Below, piece by piece: positions 62,116 to 64,000 of a stretch of 64,000 nucleotides of DNA (position 1 is its first letter; each line of letters begins with the position of its first letter). The translations under genes and the position numbers were made by a program. The notes under the pieces are model-generated. The model saw only the letters and a list, made by a program, of their open reading frames with translations. It was not told the DNA's origin and made no database searches. This stretch comes from Sitta carolinensis (Eukaryota > Chordata > Aves > Passeriformes > Sittidae): NCBI GenBank assembly GCA_032173965.1, contig CM063290.1:10875501-10939500 (forward strand). Direction: 5' to 3'.

Positions 62116-63370
62116 CCGTTAAAACCCACCTCCAAGCTATAGGACATTGGCAAAGGCCATCTTTGTACCCCTCAGTCCTGGGGATCCTCTGATTTGAAAA
62201 TGCAATTTTTTATGTTAGCCACTTCCTTCACCTTCTTAGACAAGAGACAATGATGTAGCTTTTGCAGGTATGGAATTTTATGATGTGGTAGGTGAAGTAC
62301 AAAAACACCATGGTAAGAACACAGACTTGTGCAATGTCCCAGAATGTGCCACCTAGCCTCTACCAGCCAGCAACAGCCTGGTATGGTCAGATGGACCTGC
62401 CTGGTGATGAAAACACTTTCCCAAATAGTCCTCCTAGCAGGAGGCAGGACCTGTACAACTACAGTGAATCAGGACACAATGGAAGCACAGCCATTCTAGA
62501 GTAAGGCAATATGGTAAGCTTAACATCAAAATTAATGTTTTTGACATGAAACCTGCCCCTGGGCCTGCCTGATGAACCAGATAGGAGTGGAGGGTGGCTT
62601 CTGTTCCTCAAGGCAAACCCAGCAGATGTGTTATCCAGGTAGGTTGCCCAGGGCTTGGACCCCAGCCCAGGCAGGACCCACTAGCTGAAGGCTCCATGTG
62701 GCCCCTGTGGCAGCCAAGCAGGAGAACCCACAGGGTCCATAGCTCCAGGGGCTCCTGGTGTTCACAGCAGGTTCCCTGTAGGGAATGCAGACCCTAGGAA
62801 CACCAAGTCCCTGATGCAGTATGCTAGGCATCCAGGCAGGGCTTGTCTGGAAAAGCTGTAGGAGTTGGGATGTTTTCCAATCAAGCACATGAGGCTCAAC
62901 AAAGGAGTGTTTTTCCCTTTCTGCTCAGTGATGCAGATGCCCGAGCACAGGACTTCAGGAGCTGCAGAAAGGGTCAAAAGAAATATGGTGTAGAAGAACA
63001 AGCTCCTTGTCGCAGGCTGGACTTCTAGAAGCAGGGAAACAGCAACAAGGCAAATTGAAGAACCAGTGGGAGTGGAGGAATGAAGAGTCTAATGAAGGGG
63101 GACGGGGAGGACACCCTTGCAATACTGTTTGTGTTGCAATCCAAAGGCCAGTTTGGAAAGCTCAGATCAGCTGGATGCAAAGCCCTGGCTGAAACACGCG
63201 GTTGTGAACCTGCGGCTCCTCTGCTCCCTGTGACACCAGCCACCTCCTCTGCCAGCTGGTAGGTGCTGAGGTGGCGGCAAACAACATTGTGGGAAGAGTA
63301 ATCCTGATGGGGTACAAACTAGCTGCCAGGGCTTTGGCCGCTTGTGAGGTCTGACATTGCAAGATTTATT
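62116..63370. other. Intergenic, no gene recognised
   Basis: About 1.25 kb with short frames and no recognisable gene or repeat other than the flanking poly-T and CR1 fragment. Confidence 0.45.
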
Positions 63371-63455
63371 GAAGATGTCCCCACCCATTGCAGGGGCAAG
63401 GACAAGGTGACATTTTAAAGGTCCCTTCCAACCCAGGCTGTTCTGTGATTTGACT
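63371..63455 (+). mobile_element. CR1 LINE fragment (3' end)
   Basis: About 85 bp match the conserved CR1 3' untranslated end. GATGTCCCCACCCATTGCAG is followed by AAGGTCCCTTCCAACCCAGG and TTCTGTGATT, the start of the family's terminal octamer repeat. Plus-strand orientation; heavily 5'-truncated, as is usual for CR1. No reverse-transcriptase frame is present. It supports an avian or other sauropsid source. Confidence 0.75.
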
Positions 63456-64000
63456 ACAGCCCTGACACTGTGCAGAGAGCTGACCACAAAATAGCTTTCC
63501 AGGTAGACTTATGGAAGATGCTGCGACCATTGCCAGCTTTTAGCTGTCCTTTGTGACAACACTGAGACAATTTTACATCACTGTCACTTCACTGTCTGTC
63601 TCCATGTACAGGACAAAGGCTCGAGCTCTTTCAGTCTGGTTATTCATCTAGATTTGTAAATCTGCTTTTGAGCAACTTCAGAAGGTTACTGACTTTTTCT
63701 TTCTGACTTTTATTTCTGGAGTTTTCTCTTAAGAAGTCATTCATTAACTTCTTTTCCTCAGTAATGTCATTATTTCTGCTTCTGCCTTATATTAAAAAGA
63801 TTCTAAGTTTGTATAAGTGTTTCACAAACAGCTGTCACTAGGTCTCTTGGCTATTTCTGGAGTCTTAATTGTGGGTTTTCAGTGCTTTAATACTCTTTAG
63901 CTATTTGTTCAGAACAATACAGAAAACAAAGCCAAATTATTACAAGAAGCTCATGTGCAAATCAGAAACTGAATCTGAAAAAGGCATTAGGCATGGATGA
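63456..64000. other. AT-rich intergenic sequence
   Basis: AT-rich DNA to the right edge, with several pyrimidine tracts but no recognisable exon, RNA gene or repeat. Confidence 0.45.

Noticed and set aside
63456..64000. Possible 3'UTR of CLDN1 at the right edge
   Set aside because: No claudin coding sequence or clear polyadenylation arrangement is visible, and the position is inferred from human gene order only.
1..64000. CRISPR array, bacterial operon or viral system
   Set aside because: Gene structure, CpG island, CR1 and splice signals show vertebrate DNA. The tandem arrays lack spacers and are ordinary satellite-type repeats.

Overview
This is vertebrate genomic DNA, almost certainly from a bird. 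Three observations support that. Single-exon genes are absent and introns are long. There is one strong promoter CpG island, belonging to a vertebrate collagen-modifying gene. The one recognisable interspersed repeat is the 3' end of a CR1-type LINE, the typical sauropsid/avian family. I cannot name the species from sequence alone.

The only gene I can identify with confidence is the first coding exon of P3H2 (prolyl 3-hydroxylase 2, formerly LEPREL1), on the minus strand at about 25748-26199. Its CpG-island promoter and 5'UTR lie at about 26200-26740. Everything left of the splice donor (1-25747) is the 5' part of P3H2 intron 1; exon 2 was not found, so the intron is at least 25.7 kb long. 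Everything right of the promoter (26741-64000) reads as intergenic DNA upstream of P3H2. In human the next gene on that side is CLDN1; no claudin coding sequence is visible here.

Within P3H2 exon 1 the leucine-rich signal peptide and the conserved mature N-terminus lie in different reading frames. One base appears to be missing in a GC-rich run at about 26105-26140, which is either a sequencing/assembly error or a real frameshift. P3H2 is an ER 2-oxoglutarate dioxygenase that 3-hydroxylates collagen prolines. Only the signal peptide and the first part of its N-terminal TPR-like, CxxxC-containing region are encoded in this window.

The most distinctive structure is a tandem-repeat cluster at 45217-46980 in the intergenic region. 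In order it contains a 190-bp GAAGA/GAGAC pentamer tract, a 4-copy 23-bp minisatellite, a CpG-rich segment with two adjacent CTCF-like motifs, and a 910-bp array of exactly 50 units. Those units come in 20-bp (35 copies) and 14-bp (15 copies) forms, often arranged short-long-long (54 bp). This array leaves all three minus-strand frames open, which produces spurious 386-510 codon ORFs. It also makes an array of GGGTCA-type half-sites.

Other items are weaker. They include a 408-codon ORF antisense inside intron 1 (22860-24086), a few exon-like segments with good splice signals (50657, 52677, 60272), GC-rich pockets, a 47-bp poly-T beside an 18-bp tandem duplication, and several short palindromes. 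Most other open frames are short, chance ORFs of noncoding DNA.
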